A stretch of DNA of 64,000 bases from Hetaerina americana (Eukaryota > Arthropoda > Insecta > Odonata > Calopterygidae). The translations under genes were made by a program, and so were the position numbers. Every line of letters begins with the position of its first letter. Position 1 is the first letter of the stretch. Shown here piece after piece: positions 38,501 through 51,570 of this stretch. The notes under the pieces were generated by a model. It was given only the letters and a program-made list of their open reading frames with translations. It did not search any database and was not told the DNA's origin. Location: assembly GCA_022747635.1 (NCBI GenBank), contig JAKTNV010000076.1:1367245-1431244 (forward strand), written 5' to 3'.

Positions 38501-41104
38501 CACTAAACAAGCTTCCAGCGGTCGCAGTCTAATATCAAGTTCCTTTGATCCACTTCTTATAGCAAAAATGTAGGACTTTCTATTCCATTCTCGAGAACAA
38601 GAGCTCATCTTACAACGTCTTCAAGCATCAAAAGAAAATGCTACCTGGAATGAAAAGATTCGCCATCGCACGAATATTTCTACGCAGTGCGAGGGACCAT
38701 TTTCTGCTGCCCAAAATCTCCAAAGAGAATCTCATTGTGGTGTTAGAAGCACCATGTAAAACTTTGAAGCTATACGAAACTTTGAATCTAAAATGTGTAC
38801 TCCCTTAACTGATACTTTGATTCAGTGTACGTCTTTGATTATCCGTAGTTCCGTGCATTTACTTAAGGGAGCACACCACTAAAAGTACTTACGTCTCGTC
38901 GGACCTTTATGCATTACACGACATGTCCTCACTCTCCTCCTGCCTACAGGATTCTTATAGCCTCTACCTAGATGAAGAAAAATAAATACGAGAAACCAAA
39001 TATATGCGCATGATTTCTCATTGTGTCTTCTATATTATGGCTAATCATCTTCCTATTTCCATTAAAGATCAGTCGGCAGCGGTGGGTCCAATAAAAGATG
39101 AGGGCAGGATACTCGGGGTTAGTTTCAATGGTGTCCTTACCTTCAATTAGTCTTTTTGCATAAGGAACCTTGATATTGACAATCGGAGGAAAGCGTAGCT
39201 GTAGATCCTAAAAAAATCTTCCGCTAACGGTCGTTCGCCGATTCGCTTTTTCACGACGTTCGCTAATATTACGATCCTCAAAGTTCCTCAAGGTGAAACA
39301 TTTTATCACCCCAGCGTAAATTAATAGTGACATACTTAATACGCCATACACGGGCGGCCTTAATAAAGTGGGAAACATTCACTTTAGATGCTATCTTCCT
39401 CAAATTGAGGCGAAAAAAAATCTAGACTTCAAGTGCATGGCTCGAAGGGATCATTCCTGATTCGGTATATTTCGAATGAGAACCTGAGGTGGATGAGGAA
39501 AAAAAATTGGCATAAAAGCAGCGATGATGTGTATCAAGCGACTGCCAACCCACACCAAAACTTAATTACCGCGAATTACCCGGACAGATGAGTCATTGAA
39601 AACGTTCCACACTCTGGCTCATACGGCGCTGAAGGTTGATTCACGAGAGGAGATCCTCCGGGAGGTCAGTGGGTAAAGCAAGCAAAGACCCCGCCACCGC
39701 ATTGGCGAAAGTGGGAGTGATTAAGGCACGACGATCATTAGGGAGGAAAGGGTTAAGGGAAACAGATGGGGCGAGGCGCAGCACAGCGTGATTAAAGGGT
39801 ATTAGGGGAGATTTAAGTCTTTGATCAAGTGAAGGCGAAAGGGTCAGGAGGCTCGGGGGGGGGGGTAGGATTAAAAAAAAACCTCGACAGACTCATTACA
39901 CCGACCACAAGTGCCACAGGCGTCTCAGATGGCCGGAAGCACAATCTTCTCTGGTGTAAGATAAAACAAATCTCCCTCCCAGCTCTCGATAAGGAGAGTC
40001 TTATACAGTGACGCATACCTGGGAGTTGAAGGGATTTCCTCATCGTCGCTCAAGTAATTTCTTTAATTTTTCCAAACACAAAAACTAAACTTAGCTTTAA
40101 ATGACTAACAGATTCGATTTCAAAAGTTGTTAAAATATTAATAAGGTTTCCACTTGGAAATGATAATTCCCATCGTTTTCAGATCCGTCCTAAAATTAGA
40201 CTGACGTCAAATAAATCGGCAATTGGCTTACGACAAAATATATACATGCATAGTTTACATTTAAGAGTAACAATGAGCCGTAGTCAAGGAAATGAGTATT
40301 ATTAACAACGATTGTAGTTCTTTTGCCGTAATCGTAGCCATCGTCTGTATTTATATGAAAGCACATAATTAGGGGAACAATATATTTGGCGTAATATCAT
40401 CACGCCAGCTAACTCACGAAACTTACAAATTATTTTTCAAAGAAGACTTTCCCGTGGTGACATCCTCTGAGAACACACCGGAAGTTCTCCAGGGACACGA
40501 CGATTCCCTCTCTACGCGGCAGATCTTATGCGAAACACGGGCTTTTCTAATAAAAATGTGGCGTCACAACTGCCTGCAGATCAAGAAGGTAATTTAACCT
40601 TCCCTGTGAAATGTATGGAATTTTTCAAGAGTACTTCCCAAACTTTCTACAGCTTTAATCCCAACTGAAAAAGCAAAAGTATACCACCATTCAACCATAA
40701 TGATTTCATTCAGAGGTTGGCTTTTTTGGTATAAGTGGAGAGGCCAGTGGATGGTTGCTGACAGTCCAAATGCATTCCCTGCAAACAAAATTTCGGACTG
40801 CCATGATTACAAATACGAAGTCTCAACTGGTCCCAAGCTGGTGAAATAAGTGGGGTAAAATCTCTTTAAGTCATCTCTCTGGTCCGAACCTACGCATTGC
40901 AGTTGGAGTTGCAGCAGCCCTCGTATGCTGCTAAACATCTCGTTAAACTCCCGGCGGAAATCATCCTCTTTATTCTCAATCAAAAATTCTAAGACTTAAT
41001 TAATTTCTGTAAAGGGGCGCCTCAGAAATACACACAAGAATACGTTAATAAATATACACTCCGATAATCGAAGGGCTCGACATTTATAAGCAAACTTTAT
41101 CATT
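29571..41104. other. long non-coding stretch
   Basis: About 11.5 kb without a recognisable gene. It contains one good SINE-like remnant (32625-32690), a GA/CpG-enriched patch around 34920-35500, a G11 run at 39855-39865 in a G-rich patch (39640-39900), and otherwise unremarkable AT-rich sequence. Confidence 0.45.
32625..32690 (-). repeat. tRNA-like SINE remnant
   Basis: The minus strand has GGTGGCCAACGTGTGTCGA (A box within 32666-32679), a short arm reading CCCACGCCGAGG, and the B box GGGTTCAAATC (32629-32639). This is the usual head of an arthropod tRNA-derived SINE. It lies within otherwise unique sequence; no tail was recognised. Confidence 0.5.
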
Positions 41105-41109
41105 ATATG

Positions 41110-41186
<77 letters not shown>

Positions 41187-41225
41187 GTTATATATACATA
41201 CATACACATACATATGCATACATGT

Positions 41226-41265
<40 letters not shown>

Positions 41266-41280
41266 GTACATATGTATAAA
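41105..41280. repeat. compound TA / CATA / CA microsatellite
   Basis: A TA array with a few TG units (about 41105-41185) is followed by CATA units, a CA run (about 41225-41242), a second TA run and TATG units. The translated frames over it are pure low complexity. Confidence 0.95.
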
Positions 41281-41289
41281 CACATTACA

Positions 41290-41325
41290 TTTTTCATTAT
41301 ATAAATATATATATATAATGAAAAA
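41290..41325. repeat. perfect inverted repeat with 14-bp arms
   Basis: Arms TTTTTCATTATATA (41290-41303) and TATATAATGAAAAA (41312-41325) surround an 8-base AT loop next to the microsatellite. It could form a hairpin or cruciform. Confidence 0.85.
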
Positions 41326-41389
41326 AAGGCCTGGATTAGCATGGGGGAGAGGCGATTAGAAGGAGAAATGAATAGGAGACAGAAATGAT

Positions 41390-41531
41390 AGATGCAGAGC
41401 GTTTTGATCGGCAACAATGGGATATTGAAGACTGTGACAGGGGAGAGAACCTTACGAAAGCGAGAAGTAGAAATACGACAGGCATTTTAGCTGGAATGAG
41501 ATGGAGAAGGAAGTATGAGGGATTGAATTAG
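41390..41531 (+). pseudogene. LINE 3' scrap (C-terminal end of ORF2)
   Basis: The stretch reads IGNNGILKTVTGERTL and then, after a frame change, AGMRWRRKYEGLN followed by a stop. This lines up with the C-terminal end of the LINE at 49-51.5 kb (GLLKAVIERRMLGKR and, further on, GMKGGRKYSE before its stop). It is clearly diverged, so it comes from a different subfamily or an older copy. Confidence 0.5.
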
Positions 41532-41937
41532 TGTTTATTGCAGGATATCATTCCAGGTTTGTTATGCCAATTGCACGTATACGGGCGACATTCATGTTTC
41601 ACATATAATCTTAGAATGTGTTCGTAGAATATATTTCAAGCCTAGTCTCCTGAACAAAATGGACAAAGAAGTCTATTCTTCCGTAATCATCTAAGTATTG
41701 TCACAAGGAATTTCTTATGTCGACTAATATGACAATTTCGAGGAAACATTTTCTACTCCCCCAGAGGCAACACACATGCAGAGAAACATTTTTTCAGCTA
41801 GGCGAGCCAATATCCGGCGCAAAAGTGGACAAGTTTACGTCCAAGACCATTAAAGCAATGCTAAAGCGCCAATTATTTCTTGATTTGGCTATAATTCACT
41901 TTCTACCAAAAATTATCATTAATACCATTACAAGGAT

Positions 41938-42015
41938 GATAGCTCACCAAATGACCACTAAAAAACTAATGTAATGGTCGCGGGTTTAGACCCCGGCTCG
42001 GAATTCATATTATGT
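41938..42015 (+). repeat. tRNA-like SINE remnant (candidate)
   Basis: An A-box-like TAGCTCACCAAATG (41940-41953) precedes a degenerate B box, GCGGGTTTAGACCCC (41980-41994). It is followed by CGGAATTCATAT, which resembles the sequence after the B box of the remnant at 45140-45215. Confidence 0.35.
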
Positions 42016-43022
42016 TATTGTGACCTGCAAGGCAGGTAGATTCCCTTGTGATGCGTAAAAGATGAGCAACGATTCCGACCCCAGAAGTGGCTAAAAATCC
42101 AACTGCCACTCCGGAAAAAGTAAATTTCAAAGCAAACGCTCGGCGTGGCAAAATGTGATGAAAAAACGGGGAAGCTTCGCGCGACGGATCCGGGAGTTTG
42201 GAATAAGTATACTAAAGAGTGAAGGTGCGAGAGAAGGGGAGGACGTATAGGGGTTATTTTATGATCCACAAGTACGGGATCCTCGACCAATGAGGTTTGA
42301 TCTCACCGATCGTTAGCTCTATCACAAACAGGCAAAGAGTTCGATCAGACGCACACCGACTCCTCATTGCGTCCAGTTTCCGAGGAGACCCCTCTTTTTA
42401 TCAGAAGTGGATAATGGTGACCGATCGCCAGCTTCGACGACGCCACGTGTTAAACATTATGTAAGAATTAGAGATACTCTACGATACTGATCTCTCGATA
42501 TCTGTGTCATTTTCTTGATCGCTACTCCTCAACATGTAGAGCAGAGATTGGCGCTCCGTGAGTTAAGTCGTTAAAACGGCAAGGCAACGGCGGGTTCTTC
42601 ATATGGCTTCATATTAGCTTGTAAAGAGTTTGGCGTCCACGGCTATTGGGCAAGTTATACTTAAATTTACATCTAAGGGTATCCAGAAATTGATCGTATG
42701 TTAATACTGCGATCTTTTTTATTACTATTATATTATATTTTGCACCAAAAATAAATCTGCTTTGTTCAAATAAAATTAACAAAAGAAACTTACGATCCTT
42801 GTGGAATATATTCAAGATAATTTACAAAGTTCATCGATTAAATTTTAATCACTTACTTGGGAGTAAAATGGCTAGATATTATTTTACAAAATTAATGACA
42901 ATATCCCATTACGTATCTCAACGTAAACTGTCTTATATATTCACATATTCCATCACTACGCTCAAGAGATACACAATAACCCATGATTGGCTTTCACTAC
43001 TTCATCTACCGGCCCCCCTCAT

Positions 43023-43062
43023 CGTCACTTATGGTCTATTTACGTCACTTAGGGTCTATTTG
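43023..43062. repeat. 20-bp tandem duplication
   Basis: CGTCACTTATGGTCTATTTA is followed directly by a second copy differing at two positions. Confidence 0.85.
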
Positions 43063-45139
43063 TATTTTCTGCCTACATGTAAGTGATCTGCGTACTACGC
43101 TAAATTCCAGGCTAAAGATGTAATTTCGTACTAAAACTGAAAGCCACCTATTTTAACTATTTATTATGAGGATTGTAAAGTTGACTCTACTCTTTTCATT
43201 TGGCAATACCTAAACCATTTTCCTTAGTTTGATATAATGCCTCGATAGGTCTAGGCAATGTCCACATTTGAAAATCTCACAGTACGCCACCCAGACGAAT
43301 GGTGCTCAACGTTTTAAGCTAGGATATGTGATTTAAAAATTTAGCTATAAATCATGGCGGCAAAAGACTCAGAAGTCACTCACTGTAAAATTATTTAAAT
43401 TTTGCGTATTCGTTAATTGTGAAATATCATTCGTGTTTGCGCCATTATTTTTCCCTGGTCGCAGATCTTTTAGCTCAACTTACAAAAAATGCGAGCTTCT
43501 GGTATTTTATTCGAGCAATACTACTAGTAAGTATTTTTTTGCGTTTTTGATTGAAAAAACCTGACGGGCCACATGCCGTAAGCCCAACCGATTATAACTT
43601 ATTTTAAACGCACATTTCCGCTCAAAACCTATTTTTAATGGCGTCCCCAGACCCGGTGTCCTCCGGAGTGCGGCGAAGATTATTCGTAGGCAATTTATCG
43701 TTTCACCCTCAATTTTTCTTAAAAAATCTACCCAAGAAGCCACGCTGAGAATTTTCACGACACGCATTACAAAAAGCCGTCGCCAAGAAGAAAATGAGCG
43801 CGTGAGGTTAATCTAGATGCAGGACGTGTGCAAAATTGGCGAAAAAAAGAAAGATTTCCCCACGAAAGCCGAAGAACCATCGCCGTTGAGTCTAGGTCGA
43901 TTTCCTCGGAGCGTATGCTCTGAGAGGTGCTCGGGTATATCCGAGAATAACCTTGGTACCTATATAGGGGACGAGGGAACATCACTCTTGAATGCATCAC
44001 GATTAATAAGAGGACATCTTGATACTGAGTTATGGGCCAAACGAATATGATTCTATACAAGTAAATACTCTTTAAGAAGTGTTTTAATGAACGAAAGGAT
44101 TTAACATGCCGCAAGAAATCCCTTAATTAATACAAAAACAAAAGAAATGCCCTATTTTGGGCTACTGTCATCTTTGCGGAATCTTTGGCCATAGTCTATT
44201 GACTACTTAATACGTTTAGACCGCCACATCTTCCATTACATGTACATGCTCATCACTTAAAACAAACAGAAATATCAACAGCGCAGAAATATGTGAACTG
44301 GATCAGACAACGTAAAATGGAGCAATGAACGATCTGATTGGAATTCAGTATTTCGGCTCCCATTTTATGTCGTCCCTAGCGCTAAAGGCGTGTGTAAAAT
44401 AAGGCCATGTCTCTTCCATGAAATACAAATTAATACGAGTTTAAGCAGAAAACATACACAGCAACGCCCGGAAAACTGCGTGAAACTCGAAAACTGGTTG
44501 AAAATCTCTGTTACGATGAAGTAAAACTGGATTTGCATTCAAAAGCGACCGCAGATCAACACACGTCAACGAGCACACAAAGTGAAAAGTTGTGGTCTCC
44601 GCAGCGTAAGCAAGGAAAGTGTATAGGGGACATGACCATCCCAAACCTCCTCCAAAACTGAGTCTATCGTCATAACAAACCTACACTTCTTCGAGAGCTG
44701 TTTTACTTGTTTTGCGTAGCCACAGGCAGGGGGCAAATATATATTTCCTTTGAAAAACATAAGCTTATTCTTTTACTTCCCTACCATCATCCCGATTTCA
44801 CGCGGCCATCCCTACGAGCCCAGTGAACTGGATACGCGCCTGTTTAGACGGCAGACTCAGTTCTGAGAAAACTTTCTCAGTTCGAGGAAAAATTGGTAGC
44901 TGTAGTTAGAACGTAATAATAGAACGCAAGTAAAAACAAGGACACCTTATAGCTCATTTAAAGGATACAAATGGTATAAATATAGAATGAATTACTAGGG
45001 ATGCGTCGTTATATGAAATCGTTCCGTCATCAATTTAAGCCAAAAACCAAGACATTTACAAAATAGGATACTAGCATCTGTAACAAAAGTTGGGCAACTG
45101 ATGCGACCACTTATGCCGAATGAGATTTGTTGGTATTAA

Positions 45140-45215
45140 GGATATGAATTCGGGATCGCGAGGATAGGAACCCGGAATCGCAGTTCGATTGACCTAAGAG
45201 ACACGGGTACCCGGC
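45140..45215 (-). repeat. tRNA-like SINE remnant (candidate)
   Basis: The minus strand reads GTGTCTCTTAGGTCAATCG, then GATTCCGGGTTCCTATCC (degenerate B box), then CCCGAATTCATATCC. The GAATTCATAT following the B box is shared with 41938-42015, suggesting one family. Confidence 0.4.
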
Positions 45216-47251
45216 GAAGGTTAAAGCAAAATACTCAATACCTTAGCGGCTCAATACGCCGGGCGAGCGTCAAAATTTACAACAGCACATTCCACTGCCC
45301 AGATACTTATTTAGGGTTTCCATATGCAAAAAAACACACCGATATCTTTAATTTTGAGTGATTCATTTTCAAATTTCTCTGCGGCTATTGTCAACATGCA
45401 CATGCTGGAAATTCGTACAATACAAGTTGTACTTGTAACTACACAATTATTCGGCACCAACACTCATCGAGATAGGCGGGAAAATTTTCTGGCATAGTGT
45501 AACGAAGGCCATTGGAGGTAATGAAATGAGGCGACAAATAGTTGAATCTGAAAGCCTATGCACGGCCTGAGGTGCACGGTCTCAAAGGCAGTACATGGTC
45601 ATTAACGCGGCCGGTAAAACAATGCGCCCATTTTCGGAAGGGAGCGAGTAAATATTCAAGCTTCTCCTTCAACGAGGGAATCACATGCTGTATTCACTCG
45701 CAGCGAACGGTCGTGGGAACAAAAACCGAAACCTGAGGAATGGGCTTTGGCAGCCACCACATTTCGCCCATCCTCCCGGTTAAGGGGACACCAATTACAC
45801 ACGTAGCCGCTGTTTTTTCGCCAAAGCCTTTCAGAATTAAGTGTACCTGCTTCTTTCCATCTTTCAAGCCCGGTCCCTCGCGGTGGGAAACTCGCGGAAA
45901 ACCATGGGTGCACACAAAAGGTGCTTAAATGGGTTATGACCTCGATATGAATCCTCTGCAACAAACGTTTCATTCGGAATGCCCCCTGTAAGGGAGCACC
46001 GGAAGGAAAAAACCGCTACGGAAAAAATATTTGATACCAAAAGGAACCCATTTCCTTTTTTGTTTGAGCGTAGCTACTTTAACAGTAATTTAACCGTAGC
46101 TACAGCGACGTGCGTGCTCCTTCTAGCATTCACATGGGTAGTGTTCGATTTTTGACTAAGTTGGAAGACATTCAGATCTCCGGCTCAATGGTGAATTACT
46201 ATCACAACTTAGATGACATTTACTAAAATCTCATGTGCCGTGTACCGTTCGTCGCATGAGATGGCCAACCGTGGAACAAATGGAAAATTTAGTTGTGAGA
46301 CCGCTAATGCTGGGTTTCTCTCGATATTTCATCTCCTTATAATACTTACTATTTTTATAATTCCGATTTCTCTCGGGTACATAAGAAGTAGTTATCAAAC
46401 TTAACTTGGCAGTAGCGCGCTACCCACAACAATAATCGAAAAATGGAAATACGAAAGAAATGTTTTAATGCAATTCTCTTATGGACACTCAGTTGAATTT
46501 GTGACCTTATTTTATTTATTTATTTTAAAACATTGTTCACATACAGCAGTAGCGCCATTTTACAGGGAAAAATATAACAAACAATACTTAAATGCAGACA
46601 TTGCTAAAGAAGATCAGCAACGGTAATATATTTGCAAGGATTCCTAAGAACAGAGGCAGCTAAAATATATCAAATGGCGGCCTCATCATCTAATTTCTTT
46701 AGTAGGAATGGAATGCAAAACATATTTTAACGCACTAAATAATGAAACTTTAAAGCAACCTAAGACTAAATGCACAGTTTTCTATTATTTTAGCAATCGG
46801 AGATTCGGATTGCTTGTTAATGGGTCGGTGGTAACAAATAATGAGTCACAAAGAAAATGTCGCGACCATTATTGCGGTGAGCTTTATCGTCCAAAGGATT
46901 GAACCTTGGAGGATATCGAAATGCGATAACAGTGACTCTGATCGCGAAGTTGACAGTAGAGATTTGTTTTTCGAATCAACGAACTACATCTTACTCCGCG
47001 ACGTGGTGAAATACAGCAAAAAAGTTTTATAAGTATATGAACTAAACGCGAGATAAGTACGAATAAGTGAATGCATGATCAATTTCTGGCTGTAGAAACA
47101 AATGAAATAGCAAACCATCCAAATGGTGGAAAATGTCGGAGGCACGGGTCTTTTAGGTAAAATGTGTAAAAAAGGTTTAAAATGAACTCGAGGAATTCTA
47201 GTTTATGTATTATTTTATGAAATATTGTATATTATATTAGATATATTATAT

Positions 47252-47280
47252 TATAATATATATATATATATATATATTAT
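47252..47280. repeat. TA microsatellite
   Basis: A run of TA units embedded in a longer AT-only stretch (about 47215-47283). Confidence 0.85.
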
Positions 47281-49030
47281 ACATCTTACATTACACAAAG
47301 TGAGCTTGGCTAATAAAAATGATATAAATAAAATTTTTCTAAACCAATTTTCCACCCGAATGAAATTTGAATTGATGAAGCAAACAGTTGAGCAATTTTT
47401 AGTTTAGTATTGCCGCTAAACATGGGACATTGAAAAGGGGATAAAGCGCAGGGTGACAGATTGTATTTTGTTAGGTGAGGCTTAGATGGAGAAGTAGCTT
47501 ATCTGTGCCCACCCAAACCTTTCTTGAACTGTAGACTACGTGCATCTTAATAAGGGTGGGGTGTGTGCCATAGTGTGCAATACCGATATCAGAAATGAAG
47601 CATCGTCGCAATAGATTACATCATTTACATCACAGAGAGATATAGATTAGAACTGCTATAACATCCATTAGCAACCCTTCAGTTAGGAGGTATGAGGCAA
47701 AGTCGTAGATAAGATCTGAAATGTAATTGGAATTTTAAAAATTAAAGGAGAAAAGAGAGAAAATTAATTCGTGGCTACTTTACTTCCAAAATCATTGAGA
47801 ATGAAAATGTACTGGATAAAGTGATTGGCATTACGACATTCATCGGCGGTTAATAACGCACGTTGGCTTCCATTCCCTCACTTTATACGAATGAGCATAA
47901 CCGAGTCGGTCGCGGTTCGTTTACAGTTTCCGCTCGTTAATCTCGTAAATTCAAACACTCGAGGCATTTGTTCTACTTCGTTCATCAAGGGATTTTCCGC
48001 CAAAAGAAATTGCAGATGACTACGTTGATAGAGACACCTCTTATTTTTTAAGTTGTTCAGATTATATCCCAGTGATGAATGACATCCGAACAATTTTGAG
48101 TCGTCAATCCGTGTGAGCCTTGGCATGAGTCATTTGCAATAGCACCTACTATTACAACCTAAAATTATAATTCATACACATGTATTTGATCATCTACAGA
48201 GATATTATTGTTGAGTTTAAATTTTAAATATCACTCGTTAATGGGTGAAATGTCTTTCAAAGTTTCTACCTAGTAAAAAAAAGGTATAGGTACACCATAC
48301 CTTTATGCTCCTAATTAATTGTATACCACGAAAAATGTAAGGAAAATAAAAAAAAATAAAAATATCAAATAGGCATACACATCGGCTTCAAAATTTATTG
48401 ATAGATTTATAGACAATATTATAGAGGAAGTGATTTTTATAGGAAGCAGTTAACTTGAGTTTGAAACTTGGTAAGGGAGTCGACTTTCGCGGTGAAATTG
48501 CAGTGAGTCACTGCCAATCGGCAAAATGCCCGTTTAAATTGAATGTATTCTCGGAAAGCAGATAAACACAGACATTGCATGCAGTAATCAACATTTTCAT
48601 TATCTTATCTTTACTGGAAACTTATCTTTAATAAAACTTTTTCATACCAGTAAACAATAGCAGAGAGGATGCGGTATAGGGTAAAGTACTTATGTGCCTA
48701 TTCTTATGAGTAAAAAACGTACACGTGAATCGTGAATCTCACGCTTTTATAGTTAAAGAGTGCTTAACAATTTTTTCATTACTATTAAATAAGGCTGAGG
48801 CAGCTTTAAAAAAATGTCCTTGGCGGAAATGAGTTCATGTGAACCAAAAGAAGAGTGCAAAATCCAAAAATTGTGTGCTAAGGCAGGTGTTTCGAGGGAA
48901 ATAACTGCCGCTTGACATGGAGAGTTACAAGACTTATATGATTCGGTAGCTACATGAAGTGCCCAGTAAATGAGATTTCTTTCACAGCCTTGAGTAAGGT
49001 TATCATGAGACCATGAATATTGCACTCATA

Positions 49031-49037
49031 TCCCTAC
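49031..49037 (+). repeat. LINE target-site duplication, 5' copy
   Basis: TCCCTAC (or ATCCCTAC including 49030) precedes the first base of LINE homology and is repeated at 51571-51577 directly after the TAA tail. A chance match of 7-8 bp at exactly these two positions is unlikely. Confidence 0.7.
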
Positions 49038-49038
49038 C

Positions 49039-49563
49039 TGTGCCTGTGTTCCTGCAGGGAAACATTTGATAGTGATGGGGGATTGGAATGCGACAGTAGG
49101 CGAAGGAAGAGATGGTGATGAGGTGTGGGACTACGGATTAGGCACGAGGAATGACCGCGGGGAGAAAGCAGTTGAGTTCTGCAGGAGACAGGGGTTAGTC
49201 ATCACCAACACTTGGTATGGACACCACAAAAGACGCAGGTATACGTGGAAAATGCCAGGTGACTCAGAAAGTTATCAGCTAGATTATATCCTGGTTAGAC
49301 AAAGGTTTAGGAACAGTGTGATAAATTCGGACAGCTTCCCGGGAGCGGATGCGGACTCTGACCACAATTTAGTTGTTATGAAATGTAGCGTCCGTTTCAA
49401 AAAGATAAGGCAGGGGCGGCGAGTTAGAAAATGGAATGTAGAAGCATTAAATGGTTTGAAAAGGAAGGAATACAAACAGGCGGTAGAGGAAATCATGGAG
49501 GATGTTACAGAGCTAAGTACTATCGAAGAAAAAATGGGAAAGTTTCAAGAAAGGGTTGTCTAA
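49039..49563 (+). pseudogene. LINE endonuclease domain, C-terminal half
   Basis: Apurinic-endonuclease-like (EEP) domain that nicks the target DNA to prime reverse transcription. Visible are MGDWNA with the Asp/Asn pair, QLDYILV, and the catalytic SDH motif (SDHNLVV). The frame is open upstream of the first methionine-like codon to the insertion point at 49038, as expected for a truncated copy. The frame ends at a stop caused by a one-base shift in the GGG run at 49553-49555; the coding homology goes on in the next frame. Confidence 0.85.
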
Positions 49564-50005
49564 AGCCGCAAAAGACACTATTGGAACCGTTAACGCTAAA
49601 AGGATTAGGAAACCATGGATCACGGATGAGATGATTACAAAGATGGATGAGCGGCGAAAATGGAAGAATATAAATACAGAATTGGGCAAAATGAAGTACA
49701 AAGAATTGAACAATAAATTGAGGCGGGCAACAAATAAAGCAAAAGAAGCATGGTGGAAGACGCAGTGCGAGGGTATGGAAAGTCTGCAGAGGAAGGGTGA
49801 AATTGGTGCGCTGTACAGCAAAGTTAAATCTTTATCGGGAATTAAGAAAGGGAGATTTATGCTAACAGCTAGAGATAAGGCAGGTAAGGTAATAGTTAAC
49901 ACAGGAAAGATCCAAGAGAGATGGAAGGAGTATATAGAAGAACTGTATAGTAAAGAATTTAGACCAACAAATTTAGACATTGAAAAAGATTACTGTATGA
50001 CGTAG
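49556..50005 (+). pseudogene. LINE linker between endonuclease and reverse transcriptase
   Basis: A lysine- and arginine-rich, largely helical segment containing KPWITDEMI and RWKEYIEELY, the usual region just before the reverse transcriptase in this clade. It is entered by the frameshift at 49553-49555 and left by another at the A5 run at about 49985-49989, after which homology continues one frame over (DVEEDSLGPG). Confidence 0.8.
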
Positions 50006-50940
50006 AGGAAGACAGCTTAGGTCCAGGCATACTAGACAATGAGATAGAAAGGGCATTAAGGGAGATAAAACTAAATAAGGCCGTGGGGGTGGATAACATT
50101 CCCGCGGAACTGTTGAAATGTTTAGGAAAATGCGGGAGGAAGAGGCTATATAGGCTGATGCGTAGTATTTATGAGGAAGGAATCTGGACGGAAGACTTAG
50201 TGAGATCAGTTTTTGTTCCTATTCCGAAAAAGGTAAAGGCTACATCATGTGAGGACTACAGGACGATAAGTTTGATATCCCACGCAGCTAAAGTTGTTCT
50301 CAGGATCATAAACAAAAGGATAGAGAGTAGGGAAAATGATTACTTAGGGGATGATCAGTTTGGGTTTAGGAAGGGGAGAGGTACGCATGATGCCATTGCA
50401 GTAATGAGATTATTAATCGAGAGGAATATAGAACACAACCAGGAGGTATTTGCCTGTTTCGTAGATTTCGAAAAAGCGTTTGATAGAGTGAATTGGGAAA
50501 AACTAATAAGTATATTGCAGAAAATAGGTATGGATTGGAGGGAAAGGAGGCTAATCCGCAACCTGTACATGTCTCAGACTGCTCAGGTGCGGGTTGGAAA
50601 CGGGGAGTCCGGATGGGCAGTGTTAGGAAGAGGTCTAAGGCAGGGTTGCCCATTATCACCGTTGCTGTTCAACCTCTATGCAGAGGAAATGATCAAAGAG
50701 GCATGGGAAGACCTGGAGGTAGGAATGAAAGTGGGCGGGGAATTCGTAAAATCAGTTAGGTTTGCTGATGACCAAGCTCTTGTTTGTCAGTCAGCCAAGA
50801 GGTTGCAAGCATTGCTGAGTGAATTGGAAATTAAGCGCGACAGGTATGGGATGAAAATCAATATTAATAAAACAAAGGTTATGCGATTTTCCAGAAAGAA
50901 AAAGGCTAAGCTAAACATTAAAATAGGAGGGCAAAACTAG
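49987..50940 (+). pseudogene. LINE reverse transcriptase domain
   Basis: RNA-directed DNA polymerase that copies element RNA at the nicked target. From 50083 on, the motifs in order are VFVPIPKK, EDYRTISL, QFGFRKGRGT, motif A FVDFEKAFDRV (first catalytic Asp), motif B RQGCPLSPLLFNLY, and motif C FADD (other two catalytic Asp). INKTKVM follows the active site. All catalytic residues are present, with F instead of the more common Y in the motif C box. The frame ends at a TAG produced by a one-base shift in the AAAA run just before 50938. Confidence 0.9.
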
Positions 50941-51466
50941 AGCAGGTGGAACAGTTAACGTATCTCGGTAGTGTTTTGGACCAACACGATCAAAGTAGTA
51001 GGGACGTAAGGAGAAGAATTGCGCTAGGCAAAGAGGCTTTCACAAGGAGGAGGGAGTTGATGACGGGGACTTTGAGTAAGGATGTTAAGAAAAGACTCGT
51101 AAAAACTTTAATTTGGAGTGTAGCTATGTACGGCGCGGAAACGTGGTCATTGAAGCAGGAGGATAGACGTAGACTGGAGGCTTTTGAAATGTGGGTGTGG
51201 AGAAGAATGGAGAAGGTTAAATGGACAGAGAAGAAAACAACTGAGGAAGTACTTGGTATGGTGGGCGAGGACAGGGGTTTGTTGGGAGAAATCCTATGGA
51301 GGCAGGAAAAGTGGATGAAGGGGTATTGACCGGCAGTGGGTTGTTGAAGGCTGTGATAGAGAGGAGGATGTTGGGCAAACGAGGAAAGAGAAGGAACAGG
51401 AGAGGGATGTTGGACGGGATGAAGGGAGGAAGAAAGTACTCAGAGATGAAAAGGGACCTGATGTAG
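50941..51466 (+). pseudogene. LINE ORF2 C-terminal region
   Basis: Continues in the third frame with YLGSVLDQHDQSS, IWSVAMYGAETW and LEAFEMWVWRRME, a conserved block after the reverse transcriptase in this clade. A fourth one-base shift at the GGGG run at 51320-51323 moves the frame again, and the protein end (GLLKAVIERRMLGKR to EMKRDLM) stops at 51464-51466. The 3' UTR runs to the TAA tail. Confidence 0.82.
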
Positions 51467-51570
51467 AGTGGGACGTTGTGTTTTGCTGGGGGTCACAAAT
51501 TGTTGAATTAGTAATTTTGTCCATCCAAAAAACCTAACTTAACCGGTAGATTACCTAATAATAATAATAA

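Larger units (their letters stand above)
42016..49030. other. non-coding, scattered repeats
   Basis: No recognisable gene over 7 kb. A short tandem duplication, one SINE-like remnant and a TA run are listed separately. Confidence 0.45.
49038..51570 (+). mobile_element. 5'-truncated non-LTR retrotransposon (RTE/BovB-like)
   Basis: The element starts within its endonuclease domain and continues through a linker, reverse transcriptase and C-terminal region. A stop at 51464-51466, a short 3' UTR and a tail of TAA units (51557-51570) follow. Flanking TCCCTAC repeats define both ends. The upstream part of the ORF, which would hold the N-terminal endonuclease half, was never inserted, the usual result of incomplete target-primed reverse transcription. 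Domain order and the simple-repeat tail favour the RTE/BovB group; a CR1/L2-type assignment cannot be excluded. Four single-base frameshifts interrupt the frame. Confidence 0.9.

Noticed and set aside
41103..41417. Open frames over the microsatellite on both strands
   Set aside because: Pure YI/YM low-complexity translation of TA and TG repeats.
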